Notes: generated from the sequence alone by a model not told the origin. Positions 53,618-63,559 are shown, counted from the stretch's first letter. The stretch is DNA of 64,000 nucleotides from Coprococcus sp. OM04-5BH (GCF_003482105.1 NZ_QULM01000001.1:310001-374000), one strand, 5' to 3'. Program-made: numbers and translations.

Positions 53618-55129
53618 ATGAAGATAACAAAGAAAGTAAAGATAGTTTTGTTCTTTATATGGTGCTTCACCATATTTGTAATGTTTGTAGGTACCATATT
53701 TGTAGGAAAGAGATATATAGAAGCCACATTTGGTGAGGGATATTCGGTTGCTTCGGTTTATATCGGAGAGTCACCGGTAAAGAAGATATACAGTCGTATC
53801 TCAGAGTATAAGGAGACACTGGCGGCTGTTATAAATGATACTCCGGAGAAGTTCATGAATGACGATTTCATCAAGGAGCTTAACAAGTCCCTTAAGGGAA
53901 CCAACACTCATGTCATAGTAAAGAGGAACGGAGAATATATTTGTGCTGATGACGTGCCGGACTTCAAGAAGCTTAAGAAAGAGTTCGACAGTTTCGAGAA
54001 TTCAGGCTATGAGAAGGTATTTTCAGATTATGTGATACATGATACATCCACATATCAGTGTAGTCAGATACATTACACCTACAAGGGCAACAATATTGCA
54101 GTGTATATTCTTACGGCATATGGTGATTACATGGTGCAGTTCAGGTATGCTATAGTAACCTTCCTGCTTATCACTTTGTTAGTAGTGATTCTGGTAGGGG
54201 GTTTAGTATCGGGACTTGTTTATGTGGAATTTGTGAAGCCTATCGTCAGTCTCAAGGAGGCAGCCGAGGCAATAGGTGAAGGCAACCTTAACACTAAGGT
54301 GGAGTATGACAAACACAGGACGGACGAGATCGGTGAGCTGTGCCGTTCATTTACGGATATGGAGAACAAGCTCAGCGAATCCGTTGAGCTTAAGATACAG
54401 TATGAGAAAGAGAACAGGGAGCTTATAAGCAATATTTCCCATGATCTCAAGACACCTATAACAACCATAAAGGGTTATGTGGAGGGTATCATGGATGGTG
54501 TTGCGGATACTCCGGAGAAGCGTGACAGATACCTCAGGATGATATATAACAAGGCAAATGAAATGGATGTCCTTATAAATGAGCTGTCATTATATGCAAA
54601 TATTAACAATAATGCCATTCCATATGAGTTTCACAGAGTTAATGTTAAGGCATATTTCAGTGATTGCATGGAGGAGATCCAGACGACCCTTGCAACCAAT
54701 AACATGATGCTTAAATACGAGGATTATGTTGATCCGGATGTTAAGGTTGTGGTTGACCCGGATCAGTTAAAGCGAGTTATCAATAATATAATTACCAATG
54801 CCATAAAGTATTCCGACAAGGAGAACGGACTTGTGGAGATCTACCTCTATGATGAGGGAGATACCATAAAGGTATCCATAAGTGATGATGGCAAGGGAAT
54901 AGATGAGGAGAGCCTGCCGCATATATTTGACAGGACCTTCAGGGCAGACAGTGCAAGGCAGTCAAGGGGCGGAAGTGGTCTTGGACTTGCCATATGTAAG
55001 AAGATAATTGAAGAACATGGTGGTAAGATATGGGCTAAGAGCAAGCTTGGTGTAGGCACTACCATTATGTTTGAACTAAACAAATATACAAAGGGAGATG
55101 AAGCAAATGAGCAAAGTTCTGATAATTGA
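53618..55129 (+). CDS. Sensor histidine kinase (membrane-bound, HAMP)
   Basis: The 503-aa kinase has two transmembrane helices (about 12-35 and 170-198) enclosing an extracytoplasmic sensor domain of about 135 residues. A HAMP linker, HisKA with the phosphoacceptor His275 (SNISHDLKTPITTIKG) and HATPase boxes follow (N box VINNIITNAIKYS, G1 DDGKGID, F box IFDRTFRA, G2 GGSGLGLAICKK). I chose the ATG at 53618 because it starts just before the first helix; the frame is open from 53522 across the promoter. The response-regulator gene overlaps its end by 23 nt. The stimulus is unknown. Confidence 0.92.
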   Translation: MKITKKVKIVLFFIWCFTIFVMFVGTIFVGKRYIEATFGEGYSVASVYIGESPVKKIYSRISEYKETLAAVINDTPEKFMNDDFIKELNKSLKGTNTHVIVKRNGEYICADDVPDFKKLKKEFDSFENSGYEKVFSDYVIHDTSTYQCSQIHYTYKGNNIAVYILTAYGDYMVQFRYAIVTFLLITLLVVILVGGLVSGLVYVEFVKPIVSLKEAAEAIGEGNLNTKVEYDKHRTDEIGELCRSFTDMENKLSESVELKIQYEKENRELISNISHDLKTPITTIKGYVEGIMDGVADTPEKRDRYLRMIYNKANEMDVLINELSLYANINNNAIPYEFHRVNVKAYFSDCMEEIQTTLATNNMMLKYEDYVDPDVKVVVDPDQLKRVINNIITNAIKYSDKENGLVEIYLYDEGDTIKVSISDDGKGIDEESLPHIFDRTFRADSARQSRGGSGLGLAICKKIIEEHGGKIWAKSKLGVGTTIMFELNKYTKGDEANEQSSDN

Positions 55130-55796
55130 GGATGAAGTGAGTATTGCAGAGCTGGAGAGAGATTATCTTGAATTAAATGATTTTGAAGTGGACATACAGA
55201 CAAATGGAAAGAAGGGTCTGGAACAGGCACTGACAACAGACTACAGCCTTATAATACTTGATCTTATGCTTCCTGATCTTGATGGATTTGAGATATGCAA
55301 GAAGATAAGGGAGACCAAAGATATTCCTATAATAATGGTCACAGCCAAGAAGAACGATATTGATAAGATAAGAGGTCTTGGACTTGGCGTGGATGATTAT
55401 GTGACAAAGCCTTTCAGTCCAAGTGAGCTGGTTGCCAGAGTTAAGGCACATATAGCCAGATATGAGCGTCTTGTGGGATCAACGGCTCTTAAGAACGACA
55501 CCATAGAGATAAGGGGTTTAAGGATTGATAAGACCGACAGAAGGGTATTTGTAGATGGTGAGGAGAAGGTATTTACTAACAAGGAATTTGACCTCCTTGT
55601 ATTTCTTGCCAGCAACCCTAACAAGGTCTTCTCAAAGGATGAGCTGTTTAGCAGAATCTGGAACATGGAGAGTATCGGTGATATTGCAACGGTTACCGTA
55701 CATATAAAGAAGATTCGTGAGAAGATAGAGTATGATACATCAAATCCTCAGTTTATCGAGACTGTATGGGGTGTTGGATACAGATTCAGAATGTAG
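55107..55796 (+). CDS. OmpR/PhoB-family response regulator
   Basis: The receiver domain carries acidic residues near position 9-10 (IIEDE), the phosphoacceptor Asp52 (LIILDLMLPD) and Lys near 102 (DDYVTKPF). A winged-helix effector domain follows (FTNKEFDLLVFLASNPNKVFSKDEL, VTVHIKKIREKIE, VWGVGYRF). The length is 229 aa from the ATG at 55107, which has AAAGGGAG at suitable distance; an ATG three codons upstream is less well placed. It overlaps the kinase gene, so the pair is a cognate two-component system. Confidence 0.95.
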   Translation: MSKVLIIEDEVSIAELERDYLELNDFEVDIQTNGKKGLEQALTTDYSLIILDLMLPDLDGFEICKKIRETKDIPIIMVTAKKNDIDKIRGLGLGVDDYVTKPFSPSELVARVKAHIARYERLVGSTALKNDTIEIRGLRIDKTDRRVFVDGEEKVFTNKEFDLLVFLASNPNKVFSKDELFSRIWNMESIGDIATVTVHIKKIREKIEYDTSNPQFIETVWGVGYRFRM

Positions 55797-55880
55797 GCTT
55801 GACCACAGGTAATAAATGACCATTATATTATTATATATGGTGACGTACAGAAAATACACAGGATATGGAGACTCCGGAAT

Positions 55881-56582
55881 ATGAAGCTAAATATTTTACA
55901 TGAAGACGAACATTTAATAGTGTGTGTGAAGCCTTATGGCGTACCTTCCCAGTCTGACAGGACAAATTCTGAGGATATGATAGGTATACTTAAGCTTCAT
56001 ATATATGAGAGAGAAAACAGGACAGAGGAGCCATATCTGGCTGCCATACACAGACTGGACAGACCGGTCGGGGGTATTATGGTATTTGCCAAGGATAAGG
56101 AGACCGCAGCAGAGCTTTCAAGACAGAGCGAAAGCGGAGAAATGGTGAAGTATTATCAGGCGATACTTACAGGGGAGCTTCCGAATGAAGAGGGAACCAT
56201 AAAGAACTACCTTCTTCATGACACGAAGAACAATGTGACAAAGATCGTTGATGAGGGTACTCCGGGAGCCAAGTATGCGGAGCTTGATTATGAGGTCCTT
56301 GATGTGATGGAGACAGATAACGGAATACTCACATATGTGCTTATAACGCTTATGACAGGAAGACATCATCAGATAAGGGTACAGATGGCAGGAAAAAAGG
56401 CAGGAATATGGGGAGATACCAAGTATAACCCTAAGTTCCAGAAGGTTAAGAAGAAATACCAGCAGATCGCCCTTTATGCTTCAAGGCTGGAGTTTATTCA
56501 TCCTGTAACAGGTGAGCATATGGTATTCAAGAATGAGCCTGAGGGCAAGGCCTTCGAGATCATAGATCTGGATGAATTTTAA
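55881..56582 (+). CDS. RluA-family RNA pseudouridine synthase
   Basis: This enzyme isomerises uridine to pseudouridine in rRNA or tRNA. The 233-aa product has the catalytic motif AAIHRLDRPVGGIMVFAK with the essential Asp, followed by LMTGRHHQIRVQMA. There is no S4 domain, as in short RluA/RluC-like proteins of Firmicutes; the exact target base is unknown. It converges on the minus-strand gene 6 nt away, with no obvious terminator between them. Confidence 0.9.
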   Translation: MKLNILHEDEHLIVCVKPYGVPSQSDRTNSEDMIGILKLHIYERENRTEEPYLAAIHRLDRPVGGIMVFAKDKETAAELSRQSESGEMVKYYQAILTGELPNEEGTIKNYLLHDTKNNVTKIVDEGTPGAKYAELDYEVLDVMETDNGILTYVLITLMTGRHHQIRVQMAGKKAGIWGDTKYNPKFQKVKKKYQQIALYASRLEFIHPVTGEHMVFKNEPEGKAFEIIDLDEF

Positions 56583-56588
56583 ATAAAT

Positions 56589-57128
56589 TTAATCTCCGGT
56601 GTCCGGTTTCACAACAAGGGTGGTTTTCATCGGAACGTCATTTATGTAGCGGGTCCAGGTCATGGCTCCGGTTTCTTCATTTATCCTGAACTGATAGCTT
56701 TCGGTCTTCTCAGGAAATTCCATTATGAGAGTTCTGGGATTTTCTACATAGAAGCTTCCGATGGTGGTGATTCCCCCGGTCTCTTTTATCACTGATGAGT
56801 CCTCCTTGAGGGAATATACCCCGCCGTCATCGGCAATCCAGGTGTTGTACAGGTAGTCCTGTCCATAGCTTGGTTTGTTGTGGTGATATCTGTACAGGTT
56901 GTAGAAATAGTACACGGCAACACTTAAGAGAGCCGCAACAAGAATGGCAGAGATGATATTTTTTGCTATTTTGGCGGATCTTTTCTTTTTATGGGTCATG
57001 ACATAGGCGGACGCCTGACCTCTGGTGGATTCCGCGTACTGGGATGTGAGGGTATTTGTCTCACCTATATTTGAATGGTAGTCCTCCTTGAGCTTGAAGG
57101 CGGGCTTGCGGTCTTTAGTTTCAGACAT
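56589..57128 (-). CDS. Single-pass membrane protein of unknown function (179 aa)
   Basis: The ATG at 57128 has AGAGGTGAC about 7 nt upstream; the frame is open to 57155. The 70-residue N-terminal part is polar and presumably cytosolic. One helix (IISAILVAALLSVAVYYFYNLY) leads to a small outside domain (YNTWIADDGGVYSLKEDSS...) of lipocalin-like or DUF-type beta character. I do not recognise the family. It is the only minus-strand gene in the right 35 kb. Confidence 0.65.
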   Translation of the reverse strand: MSETKDRKPAFKLKEDYHSNIGETNTLTSQYAESTRGQASAYVMTHKKKRSAKIAKNIISAILVAALLSVAVYYFYNLYRYHHNKPSYGQDYLYNTWIADDGGVYSLKEDSSVIKETGGITTIGSFYVENPRTLIMEFPEKTESYQFRINEETGAMTWTRYINDVPMKTTLVVKPDTGD

Positions 57129-57338
57129 GTCTATGTCACCTCTTTTCATATACATTATATTCTAAACCGATATTCACAGTAACATATCGTCAGGTGGTAT
57201 ACCTGCAGATAATGGGGCTGCAATTATTATCCTGTGTTTCCAACGACAGAGTATAACATTTTACCGGATAAATACAATAGTCAGGACATTAATTGTCGGT
57301 AAATGGACATTATTGTTTTCCTCAAAGTGCAAATCTGC

Positions 57339-57367
57339 TTGAAATTATGGGTATTGCATTTTATAAT
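57339..57367 (+). promoter_or_regulatory. Promoter of proS
   Basis: TTGAAA (57339-57344), a 17-nt spacer and TATAAT (57362-57367) form a near-consensus promoter 63 nt before proS. No T-box structure was found in the leader. The remaining part of 57156-57338 shows nothing I recognise. Confidence 0.8.
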
Positions 57368-57429
57368 GAAAAGATGCTAAGTATACAGCCGAAAGTAAAT
57401 AATAAGAATTAATATAAAGGAGAAATATC

Positions 57430-58863
57430 ATGGCAAATGACAAGAAGCTTGTAGAAGCAATCACATCAATGGATGAAGATTTTGCACAGTGGTACACAGA
57501 CGTTGTACTTAAGGCAGGACTTATTTCCTATACAAATGTTAAAGGATGTATGGCCATTAAGCCCGCAGGTTATGCTATATGGGAACTGATCCAGAAGCAG
57601 CTCGACGCCAAGTTCAAGGAGTGTGGAGTTGAAAATGTATATATGCCAATGTTCATACCGGAGAGCCTTCTCCAGAAGGAAAAGGATCACGTTGAGGGAT
57701 TTGCCCCTGAGGTAGCATGGGTTACTTACGGAGGACTTAACCCTCTTAACGAGCGTATGTGTGTAAGACCTACATCAGAGACACTTTTCTGTGATTTCTA
57801 TAAGGATGAGATACAGTCATACAGAGACCTTCCAAAGGTATATAACCAGTGGTGTTCAGTAGTAAGATGGGAGAAGGAGACAAGACCTTTCCTTCGTTCA
57901 AGAGAGTTCTTATGGCAGGAGGGACACACAGCCCACGCAACAGCAGAGGAGGCAGAGGAGAGAACTATCCAGATGCTTAATGTGTACGCACAGTTCTGTG
58001 AGGATGTGCTTGCTATTCCTGTAATAAAGGGAAGAAAGACAGAGAAAGAGAAATTCGCAGGTGCGGAAGCTACCTATACAATAGAGGCACTTATGCATGA
58101 CGGTAAGGCACTCCAGTCAGGAACAAGCCACAACTTTGGTGATGGATTCGCCAAGGCATTTGGTATCCAGTTCACAGACAAGGACAACAAGCTTAAGTAT
58201 GTTCATCAGACATCATGGGGTATGACTACAAGACTTATCGGTGCCCTTATCATGGTTCATGGTGACAATTCAGGTCTTGTGCTTCCTCCAAAGGTTGCAC
58301 CTACACAGGTTATGATCATTCCTATCATGCAGAAAAAGCCTGGTGTTCTTGAGAAGGCAGCAGAGCTTTCAGGAAAGCTTGGTGCATACAGAGTTAAGGT
58401 TGATGACAGTGACAAGAGTCCTGGATGGAAGTTCTCAGAGCAGGAGATGAGAGGTATTCCTATTCGTGTTGAGATCGGACCTAAGGATATTGAGGCAAAT
58501 CAGGCTGTTCTTGTACGTCGTGATACAAGAGAGAAGACAGTAGTTTCTCTTGATGAGATAGATGTTAAGGTTGGAGAGCTTCTTGAGACTATCCAGAAGG
58601 ATATGTACCAGAAGGCTCTTGCCCACAGAGATTCACACACATATGTTGCACACAACTTTGATGAGTTCACAGATATCATCGAGCACAAGCCGGGATTTGT
58701 TAAGGCTATGTGGTGCGGTGAGACAGCCTGTGAGGAAGCTATCAAGGATAAGACAGGTGCTTCAACAAGATGTATGCCATTTGCACAGGAGAACTTAGGT
58801 GATGTGTGTGTTCACTGCGGAAAGCCTGCCTACAAGATGGTATACTTCGGAAGAGCTTACTAA
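57430..58863 (+). CDS. proS: Prolyl-tRNA synthetase (short, archaeal/eukaryote-like type)
   Basis: This class II synthetase charges tRNA-Pro. The 477-aa product lacks the editing insertion of the long bacterial form. It has motif 2 ([25 protein letters not shown]), the THF segment [16 protein letters not shown], the anticodon-binding domain, and a C-terminal Cys set (CMPFAQ...CVHCGKP) typical of the zinc-containing ProS subtype. AAAGGAG precedes the ATG. The cca gene follows after 26 nt. Confidence 0.96.
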   Translation: MANDKKLVEAITSMDEDFAQWYTDVVLKAGLISYTNVKGCMAIKPAGYAIWELIQKQLDAKFKECGVENVYMPMFIPESLLQKEKDHVEGFAPEVAWVTYGGLNPLNERMCVRPTSETLFCDFYKDEIQSYRDLPKVYNQWCSVVRWEKETRPFLRSREFLWQEGHTAHATAEEAEERTIQMLNVYAQFCEDVLAIPVIKGRKTEKEKFAGAEATYTIEALMHDGKALQSGTSHNFGDGFAKAFGIQFTDKDNKLKYVHQTSWGMTTRLIGALIMVHGDNSGLVLPPKVAPTQVMIIPIMQKKPGVLEKAAELSGKLGAYRVKVDDSDKSPGWKFSEQEMRGIPIRVEIGPKDIEANQAVLVRRDTREKTVVSLDEIDVKVGELLETIQKDMYQKALAHRDSHTYVAHNFDEFTDIIEHKPGFVKAMWCGETACEEAIKDKTGASTRCMPFAQENLGDVCVHCGKPAYKMVYFGRAY

Positions 58864-58889
58864 AAAATCAGATTGCCGGGGTCTCAGAT

Positions 58890-60230
58890 ATGCGTATTAA
58901 TATGCCTGAAAATGCAAATAGAATAATTGAAACACTGGAAGCTGCAGGCTATGAAGCCTATATTGTAGGCGGCTGCGTGAGAGACTCTATTCTCGGAAGG
59001 TCTCCGGGAGACTGGGATATAACCACCTCTGCCAAGCCTGAACAGATAAAGGCACTGTTTAGAAGGACGGTGGATACCGGCATACAGCACGGAACGGTTA
59101 CGGTAATGTTCGGAAAAGAAGGCTATGAGGTAACAACCTACAGGATAGACGGAGAATATACCGATCACCGGAGACCGGACAAGGTATTATTTACCACTAA
59201 TCTTAAGGAAGACTTGAAGAGAAGAGACTTCACCATAAACGCCATGGCGTATAATCACCGGAATGGGATCATAGATATATTCGGCGGTGTGGAGGATCTT
59301 GAGAATCAGGTCATCAGAGCAGTGGGCGTAGCTGAGGAAAGATTTTCAGAGGACGCCTTAAGGATACTCCGGGCGGTGAGATTTTCCGGGCAGTTGGATT
59401 TCTCCATAGATGAAGATACCCAGGCAGCCATGAAGAAATTGGCAGGAACACTGTCAAAGATCAGTGCCGAGAGGATAAGGGTCGAGCTTGACAAATTATT
59501 TGTGTCGGATCACCCGGAAAAGCTCATAATGGCATATGAAATGGGTATAACTACGGTGGTGCTCCCGGAATTTGACCGGATGATGGAGCAGGAACAGAAC
59601 AATCCGTATCATCTGTACAATGTGGGGGTTCATTCCATATACACAATGAAAGCCATAGACGCCGACAGCATATGCAGGTGGGCGGCTCTGCTTCATGATG
59701 TGGGCAAGCCTGACACTCATACCAGGGATGACAAGGGAATAGATCATTTTTACGGTCATAATGTGGTTGGAACAGACATTGCGAAAAAGGTGCTCCGCAG
59801 GATGAAATGGGACAATGACACCATAAAGCAGGTTAGCAAGATGGTGTACTGGCATGACTACGGAATGGGTGGCATTCCGTCAGTAGTCAGGTTCAGAAAG
59901 ACATTGGCTGAGATGGGAGCAGGTTTCTTCCCACTCTACGACAAGATCAAGAGAGCAGACATGGCGGCCCAGAGCGACTATCGTTATGATGAGAAAAAGG
60001 CTATCGTGGACGCTATAGAGGAAATGTACCGCAAGATCATGGCGGATGGCGACTGTCTCACCATAAAGGAGCTTGCCATAAACGGCAGAGATCTTAAGGA
60101 AATGGGAATTGCCCCGGGAAAACAGATGGGTCATATCCTTGAATACCTCCTTGAGAAAGTACTTGAAGCCCCGCACATCAACACCAGGGAAAACCTTGAA
60201 AAAATGGTGGCGGACAAATATCTAAAATAG
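58890..60230 (+). CDS. cca: CCA tRNA nucleotidyltransferase with HD domain
   Basis: This enzyme adds or repairs the 3' CCA of tRNAs, which is needed here because the tRNA genes in this window lack encoded CCA. Nucleotidyltransferase motif YIVGGCVRDSILGRSPGDWD (about residues 23-42) is followed by the RRDFTINAMAYN motif. An HD domain (ALLHDVGKPDTHT, HDYGMGG) occupies the C-terminal half. The frame opens at 58806 inside proS; I chose the ATG at 58890 (446 aa), which starts just before the nucleotidyltransferase core. Its ribosome site is weak. It is probably co-transcribed with proS. Confidence 0.93.
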   Translation: MRINMPENANRIIETLEAAGYEAYIVGGCVRDSILGRSPGDWDITTSAKPEQIKALFRRTVDTGIQHGTVTVMFGKEGYEVTTYRIDGEYTDHRRPDKVLFTTNLKEDLKRRDFTINAMAYNHRNGIIDIFGGVEDLENQVIRAVGVAEERFSEDALRILRAVRFSGQLDFSIDEDTQAAMKKLAGTLSKISAERIRVELDKLFVSDHPEKLIMAYEMGITTVVLPEFDRMMEQEQNNPYHLYNVGVHSIYTMKAIDADSICRWAALLHDVGKPDTHTRDDKGIDHFYGHNVVGTDIAKKVLRRMKWDNDTIKQVSKMVYWHDYGMGGIPSVVRFRKTLAEMGAGFFPLYDKIKRADMAAQSDYRYDEKKAIVDAIEEMYRKIMADGDCLTIKELAINGRDLKEMGIAPGKQMGHILEYLLEKVLEAPHINTRENLEKMVADKYLK

Positions 60231-60262
60231 AATAAGAATTATTTTTAAGATCTTCTCATACA

Positions 60263-60461
60263 ATATCATAGGGAGGGACCCACTTGTGGGAGGAATCCCT
60301 GTGAAATATCATAGGGAGGGGCCCACTTGTGGGAGGAATCCCTGTGATTAGTAAGTAGCTTGTCTGCTTACACCAAATATCATAGGGAGGGACCCGCTTG
60401 CGGGAGGAATCCCTGTGAAATATCATAGGGAGGGACCCACTTGTGGGAGGAACCCCTGTGA
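60263..60461 (+). repeat. Palindromic repeat array, four copies (plus orientation)
   Basis: Four 42-bp copies at 60263-60304, 60306-60347, 60377-60418 and 60420-60461 share ATATCATAGGGAGGG, CCCACTTGTGGGAGG and CCTGTGA. The inner stem is CCCAC/GTGGG with a TT loop, replaced by CCCGC/GCGGG in the third copy. The outer stem is AGGGA/TCCCT. Copies come in pairs 43 bp apart, separated by a TTAGTAAG...CTTAC palindrome. It is the same family as 41449-41632. Confidence 0.9.
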
Positions 60462-60500
60462 TTAGTAGGCACCATCATGGTATTGTAGGAGGGGATTTTT

Positions 60501-61550
60501 TTGTCTGAAAAAATGAGTGAAGTATACGAGGCATATGACATGGAAGTAATAAATTCAGGCAGAGGCCGGGGATTTACGTTGCTTCGCACAGATAAGGGAA
60601 CCAGACGGTTATGTCCATGTAACATTGGAGAGGCTAGGCTTGCAAGAGAGCGTGAATTCAAGGACAACCTGTATGACGCAGGTTTTACCAGGATTGACAG
60701 GTGTGTTGCTGACAGGGATGGAGAACTGATCACCTGTGACAGATATGGAAATCCTTACATATTGATGGAATATTTTGAAGGCAGAGAATGCAATCCTAAT
60801 CATATAGAAGAGCTTGAGGCGGCAGCAAAAAATCTTGCGGAATTTCATAAGGCAGGCAGATTGTTGTGGGAGAAGGAGTCCGAAGGCAGTGGCAGGACAT
60901 TTGACGGTGAACCCGGTGGTCTGTCAAGGAAAGTAAAGGAGCTTAAGCGGGTCAGACAGTTCATATCCGGCAGGAAAGTAAAAAATGATTTTGAACTCAT
61001 GTACATAAAGCATTTCAATTATTATTTTCAACAGGCTCTTGAAGCTACCCATATGATGGAAGAAGCATGGGAAGCCGATGCAGGCACAAAAGGTAAAGAA
61101 TACAAATCTGAGAAACAGGAAAAAATAATTGAGGGCGTGGGATACTGTCATGGTTCATACAGCTATCATAATGTGATAATCACTGAGGAGGGGATTGCCA
61201 CAGTTAATTTTGACAGTTTCCATGTGGGATTTCAGTTGGTGGATCTCTATCAGTTCACCAGAAAGGTTATAGAGAAGACCGGATACCGGCTTGAGACGGC
61301 AAGGAGGATAATTGAAGCCTATGGGCAGGCACAGCCGCTGACAGCAAAGGATCATGAATATATTTATATTTTATTGAAATTCCCGGAGAAGTTCTGGAAG
61401 GTCAGTAACCACTACATTAATTCGAGAAAATCGTGGATTTCACCTGTAAATATAGAAAAGATAAGAAAAATTATTGAACATGAACAAGAAAAGCAAAAAT
61501 TTTTGAATGATTTTTCTTGCTATTTTGGGGTTCACAAGATTACGAAATAA
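60501..61550 (+). CDS. CotS-like protein (kinase/phosphotransferase fold)
   Basis: The 349-aa product resembles the CotS/YutH family of spore-coat proteins with an aminoglycoside-phosphotransferase-like fold. It has an ILMEYFEGRECN hinge-like segment, a Brenner-type loop reading CHGSYSYHNVIITEEGIATVNFDSFHVG, and FTRKVIEKTGY. The canonical HGD and DFD/DFG residues appear altered (HGSYSYHN, NFDSF), so catalysis is uncertain. The start is a TTG at 60501, 6 nt after GGAGGGG; the ATG at 60513 is too far from that site. It suggests, but does not prove, a sporulating host. Confidence 0.75.
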   Translation: MSEKMSEVYEAYDMEVINSGRGRGFTLLRTDKGTRRLCPCNIGEARLAREREFKDNLYDAGFTRIDRCVADRDGELITCDRYGNPYILMEYFEGRECNPNHIEELEAAAKNLAEFHKAGRLLWEKESEGSGRTFDGEPGGLSRKVKELKRVRQFISGRKVKNDFELMYIKHFNYYFQQALEATHMMEEAWEADAGTKGKEYKSEKQEKIIEGVGYCHGSYSYHNVIITEEGIATVNFDSFHVGFQLVDLYQFTRKVIEKTGYRLETARRIIEAYGQAQPLTAKDHEYIYILLKFPEKFWKVSNHYINSRKSWISPVNIEKIRKIIEHEQEKQKFLNDFSCYFGVHKITK

Positions 61551-61559
61551 GGTTATAAT
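61531..61559 (+). promoter_or_regulatory. Promoter of the phosphohexomutase gene
   Basis: TTCACA (61531-61536), a 17-nt spacer and TATAAT (61554-61559), overlapping the end of the preceding gene and 66 nt before the start codon. Confidence 0.75.
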
Positions 61560-61624
61560 ATTGTAGCGAAATTAAAGCTTAAGAGGAATACTATCGTCGA
61601 GAGCCAAAAGGAGGCAATGTTACA

Positions 61625-63376
61625 ATGAGCGAAAGTGGATATAAAGCAATATATGAGCAGTGGTTGAACAACCCATTGTTCAGTCAGGAAACCAAGGATG
61701 AACTCCTTGCGATCAAAGATGATGAGAAAGAAATCGAAGAGAGATTTTATTGCGATCTCGTATTTGGTACTGCAGGCCTCAGAGGTATTATCGGTGCAGG
61801 AACCAACAGAATGAACGTATATGTGGTTCGTAAGGCTACACAGGGTCTTGCAAATTACATTATCAAAGCAGGTAAGCAGGATAAGGGCGTAGCTATAGCA
61901 TACGACTCAAGAAGAATGTCACCTGAATTTTCAATGGAAGCAGCACTTTGTCTTGCAGCCAATGGAATTAAGGCATATAGATTTGAGTCACTTCGTCCAA
62001 CTCCAGAATTGTCATTTGCAGTAAGACATCTTGGTTGTGTAGCTGGTATAAATGTAACAGCTTCCCACAATCCACCAGAGTACAATGGTTACAAGGTATA
62101 CTGGGAGGACGGCGCACAGATAACACCTCCTCACGATACAGGAATTATGGCTGAGGTTAAGGCCATTACAGATTTCGCTGATACAAAGACAATGGACATG
62201 GATGAGGCTATCAAAGCCGGACTCCTTGTTACTATCGGCGCAGAGGTTGATGATGCTTACATGGCAGAGCTTAAGAAGCTGGTTATTAATCAGGATGCCA
62301 TTGACAAGTATGGCAAGGAGCTTAAGATCGTTTATACACCTCTTCACGGAACAGGTAATATCCCTGCAAGAAGAATACTTGCAGAGCTTGGATTTGAGAA
62401 TGTTTATGTGGTACCTGAGCAGGAGCTTCCTGATGGCGAGTTCCCAACTGTAGAGTATCCAAATCCTGAGGCAAAGGAAGCATTTACATTGGCACTTGAC
62501 CTTGCAAAGAAGGTTGATGCAGATGTTGTGCTTGCTACAGATCCTGACGCAGACAGACTCGGTGTTTATGCCAAGGACAGCAAGACCGGTGAGTACAAGG
62601 TATTCACAGGTAACATGTCAGGAAGTCTTCTATGTGAGTACGAAGTAAGCCAGATGAAGGCTAAGAATGGTTCACTTCCTGCAGATGGAGCTATCATTAA
62701 GACTATCGTTACTACAAATATGGTAGACGCTATTGCCAAGGAATACGGCACAGACCTTATTGAGTGTTTCACAGGTTTCAAGAACATCGGACGTGAGATA
62801 CTTAAGTTCGAGGAGACCGGCAAGGGAACATACCTCTTCGGTTTCGAGGAGAGCTACGGATGTCTTATCGGTACTCATGCAAGAGATAAGGATGCTATCG
62901 TTGCAACTATGGCACTTTGTGAGGCAGCAGCTTACTACAGAGGTCAGGGCAAGACATTATGGGATGCCATGATGGATATGTATGAGAAGTATGGTTATTA
63001 TATAGATGATATCAAGACAGTAACACTTAAAGGTGTTGAGGGTTCTAAGAAGATTGGTCATATCATGAACATTCTTCGTGCAAATGTACCACTTGAGGTT
63101 GCAGGCTACAAGACAAAGGTTGTCCGTGACTATCGTCTTGAGTATATCAGAAACCTTGAGACAGGCGATGTAAGACCTACAGGCTTCCCAAATGCCAATG
63201 TTCTCTACTACGAGCTTGAAAACGAAGCATGGCTTGCAGTAAGACCATCAGGTACAGAGCCTAAGATCAAGTTCTACTTCGGCGTTAAGGGTGCTTCATA
63301 TGATGAGGCACAGAAGATGTCAGCAGACTTCGGTGATAAGGTTATGAATCTTATATACGACATACTTGAGAAGTAA
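61625..63376 (+). CDS. Phosphoglucomutase/phosphomannomutase (alpha-D-phosphohexomutase)
   Basis: This cytosolic enzyme interconverts hexose 1- and 6-phosphates, feeding UDP-glucose and polysaccharide synthesis. The 583-aa length matches the PgcA-type family. It has TAGLRGIIGAGTNRMN, the active-site Ser147 in VTASHNPPEYNGYK, the metal-binding loop DPDADRLGV, the sugar-binding GFEESYG and the phosphate-binding RPSGTEPKIKFY. AAAGGAGG precedes the ATG. It is monocistronic, with its own promoter and a downstream terminator. Confidence 0.95.
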   Translation: MSESGYKAIYEQWLNNPLFSQETKDELLAIKDDEKEIEERFYCDLVFGTAGLRGIIGAGTNRMNVYVVRKATQGLANYIIKAGKQDKGVAIAYDSRRMSPEFSMEAALCLAANGIKAYRFESLRPTPELSFAVRHLGCVAGINVTASHNPPEYNGYKVYWEDGAQITPPHDTGIMAEVKAITDFADTKTMDMDEAIKAGLLVTIGAEVDDAYMAELKKLVINQDAIDKYGKELKIVYTPLHGTGNIPARRILAELGFENVYVVPEQELPDGEFPTVEYPNPEAKEAFTLALDLAKKVDADVVLATDPDADRLGVYAKDSKTGEYKVFTGNMSGSLLCEYEVSQMKAKNGSLPADGAIIKTIVTTNMVDAIAKEYGTDLIECFTGFKNIGREILKFEETGKGTYLFGFEESYGCLIGTHARDKDAIVATMALCEAAAYYRGQGKTLWDAMMDMYEKYGYYIDDIKTVTLKGVEGSKKIGHIMNILRANVPLEVAGYKTKVVRDYRLEYIRNLETGDVRPTGFPNANVLYYELENEAWLAVRPSGTEPKIKFYFGVKGASYDEAQKMSADFGDKVMNLIYDILEK

Positions 63377-63510
63377 TATGTAATGGTATGAAATAGTATG
63401 AATAATATATTTAGTATATAGATAGATGGAATGAACATATATCACAGGTATCATGTACTGGATTAAGAGATGTATGCTGGATTTGGAGACATATACTGGA
63501 TTGAAAGAGA

Positions 63511-63539
63511 AGAACCCCGGAACGATGTTCCGGGGTTCT
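63511..63539. terminator. Perfect GC-rich hairpin downstream of the phosphohexomutase
   Basis: AGAACCCCGGAAC and GTTCCGGGGTTCT form a perfect 13-bp stem with a GAT loop. The T-run starts about 15 nt later (63555-63560). It lies 134 nt after the stop codon; the interval holds loosely repeated TATACTGGATT strings. Confidence 0.7.
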
Positions 63540-63559
63540 CTGCGTTCATTTGAATTTTT

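Noticed and set aside
57156..57429. Possible T-box leader upstream of proS
   Set aside because: No T-box sequence, specifier loop or terminator hairpin was found; a plain promoter explains the gap.
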